Origin: an uncultured Coriobacteriaceae bacterium | GTDB taxonomy: Bacteria; Actinomycetota; Coriobacteriia; Coriobacteriales; Atopobiaceae | Direction of reading: 5' to 3' | DNA length: 5,847 nt | Assembly: GCA_902772085.1 (NCBI GenBank) | Contig: CACXZL010000132.1 | Span: 1 to 5,847 of the forward strand | In this document: piece after piece, positions 5,811 through 5,847 of the stretch | Position numbering within the stretch: the stretch's first letter is position 1 | Layout: each line of letters opens with the position of its first letter | Made by a program: the position numbers and the translations under genes | The notes under the pieces: model-generated | What the model saw: the letters and a program-made list of their open reading frames with translations, nothing else | Databases searched by the model: none | What the model was told of the DNA's origin: nothing

Positions 5811-5847
5811 CGATTGCATGGTACGTAAAATAGCTACCATACAATCG
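5811..5847. repeat. Inverted repeat at the right edge, possible operator
   Basis: CGATTGCATGGTA (5811-5823) and TACCATACAATCG (5835-5847) are reverse complements at 12 of 13 positions around an 11-nt AT-rich centre. The right arm ends exactly at the window edge, so the repeat may be longer. A partly overlapping pair, ATGCAA/TTGCAT (5800-5805/5814-5819), and the palindrome CAATCGATTG (5807-5816) lie in the same place. AT-rich bases just upstream (CATATATGG, 5790-5798) could be part of a promoter, but no matching -35 is seen. It could be an operator for a gene to the right, or a mobile-element end. Confidence 0.5.

Overview
This window reads like a chromosomal segment of a Gram-positive, mid-to-high-GC bacterium, most likely a gut-type Coriobacteriia (Actinomycetota). 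The lineage is an inference. It rests on the style of the S-layer homology (SLH) repeats (FxDV ... GIsaGW ... FRP ... RaDMAAFLfRLa), the Ig-like repeats ending in GNYTGT, and a PTS-IIB/ROK hybrid protein. No marker gene fixes it.

Layout, all on the + strand. (1) Positions 1-427 hold no confident gene. They contain an Arg/Lys-rich open frame entering from the left edge (2-271), several GC-rich hairpins with a possible long-range closing stem (121-126/300-305 and 128-134/285-291), a 23-codon short ORF (303-374), and a 17-nt-arm inverted repeat (320-336/397-413). That repeat ends on the ribosome binding site of the next gene. (2) Positions 428-1903 encode a 491-residue protein with an unrecognised N-terminal part, a PTS lactose/cellobiose-type IIB domain that keeps its phospho-cysteine, and a ROK-fold C-terminal half that has lost its ATP/sugar-kinase residues. 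A phosphorylation-responsive sugar sensor or regulator is likelier than an enzyme. (3) An extended -10 promoter (1949-1957) precedes a 1056-residue secreted protein (2005-5175). In order it has a signal peptide, a transglutaminase-like domain with all three catalytic positions replaced, an acidic linker, a large beta-rich (propeller-like) domain, two Ig-like repeats and three C-terminal SLH repeats that should hold it on the cell wall. (4) Positions 5176-5460 carry a small hairpin, a good intrinsic terminator and a 112-bp nested inverted-repeat element. (5) tRNA-Ser(GCU) lies at 5461-5550, with a -10 box upstream and an intrinsic terminator directly after. (6) Positions 5582-5847 have no gene. 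They contain four consecutive hairpins (5608-5719), the last two of which compete, and an imperfect 13-bp-arm inverted repeat that runs to the right edge.

The two proteins are separated by about 100 nt with a promoter between them, so they need not be one operon and their functions are not obviously linked. The most unusual points are the IIB-ROK fusion with a possible leader-peptide/hairpin control region, the catalytically dead transglutaminase-like domain on a wall-anchored protein, and the two strongly structured intergenic elements flanking the tRNA.
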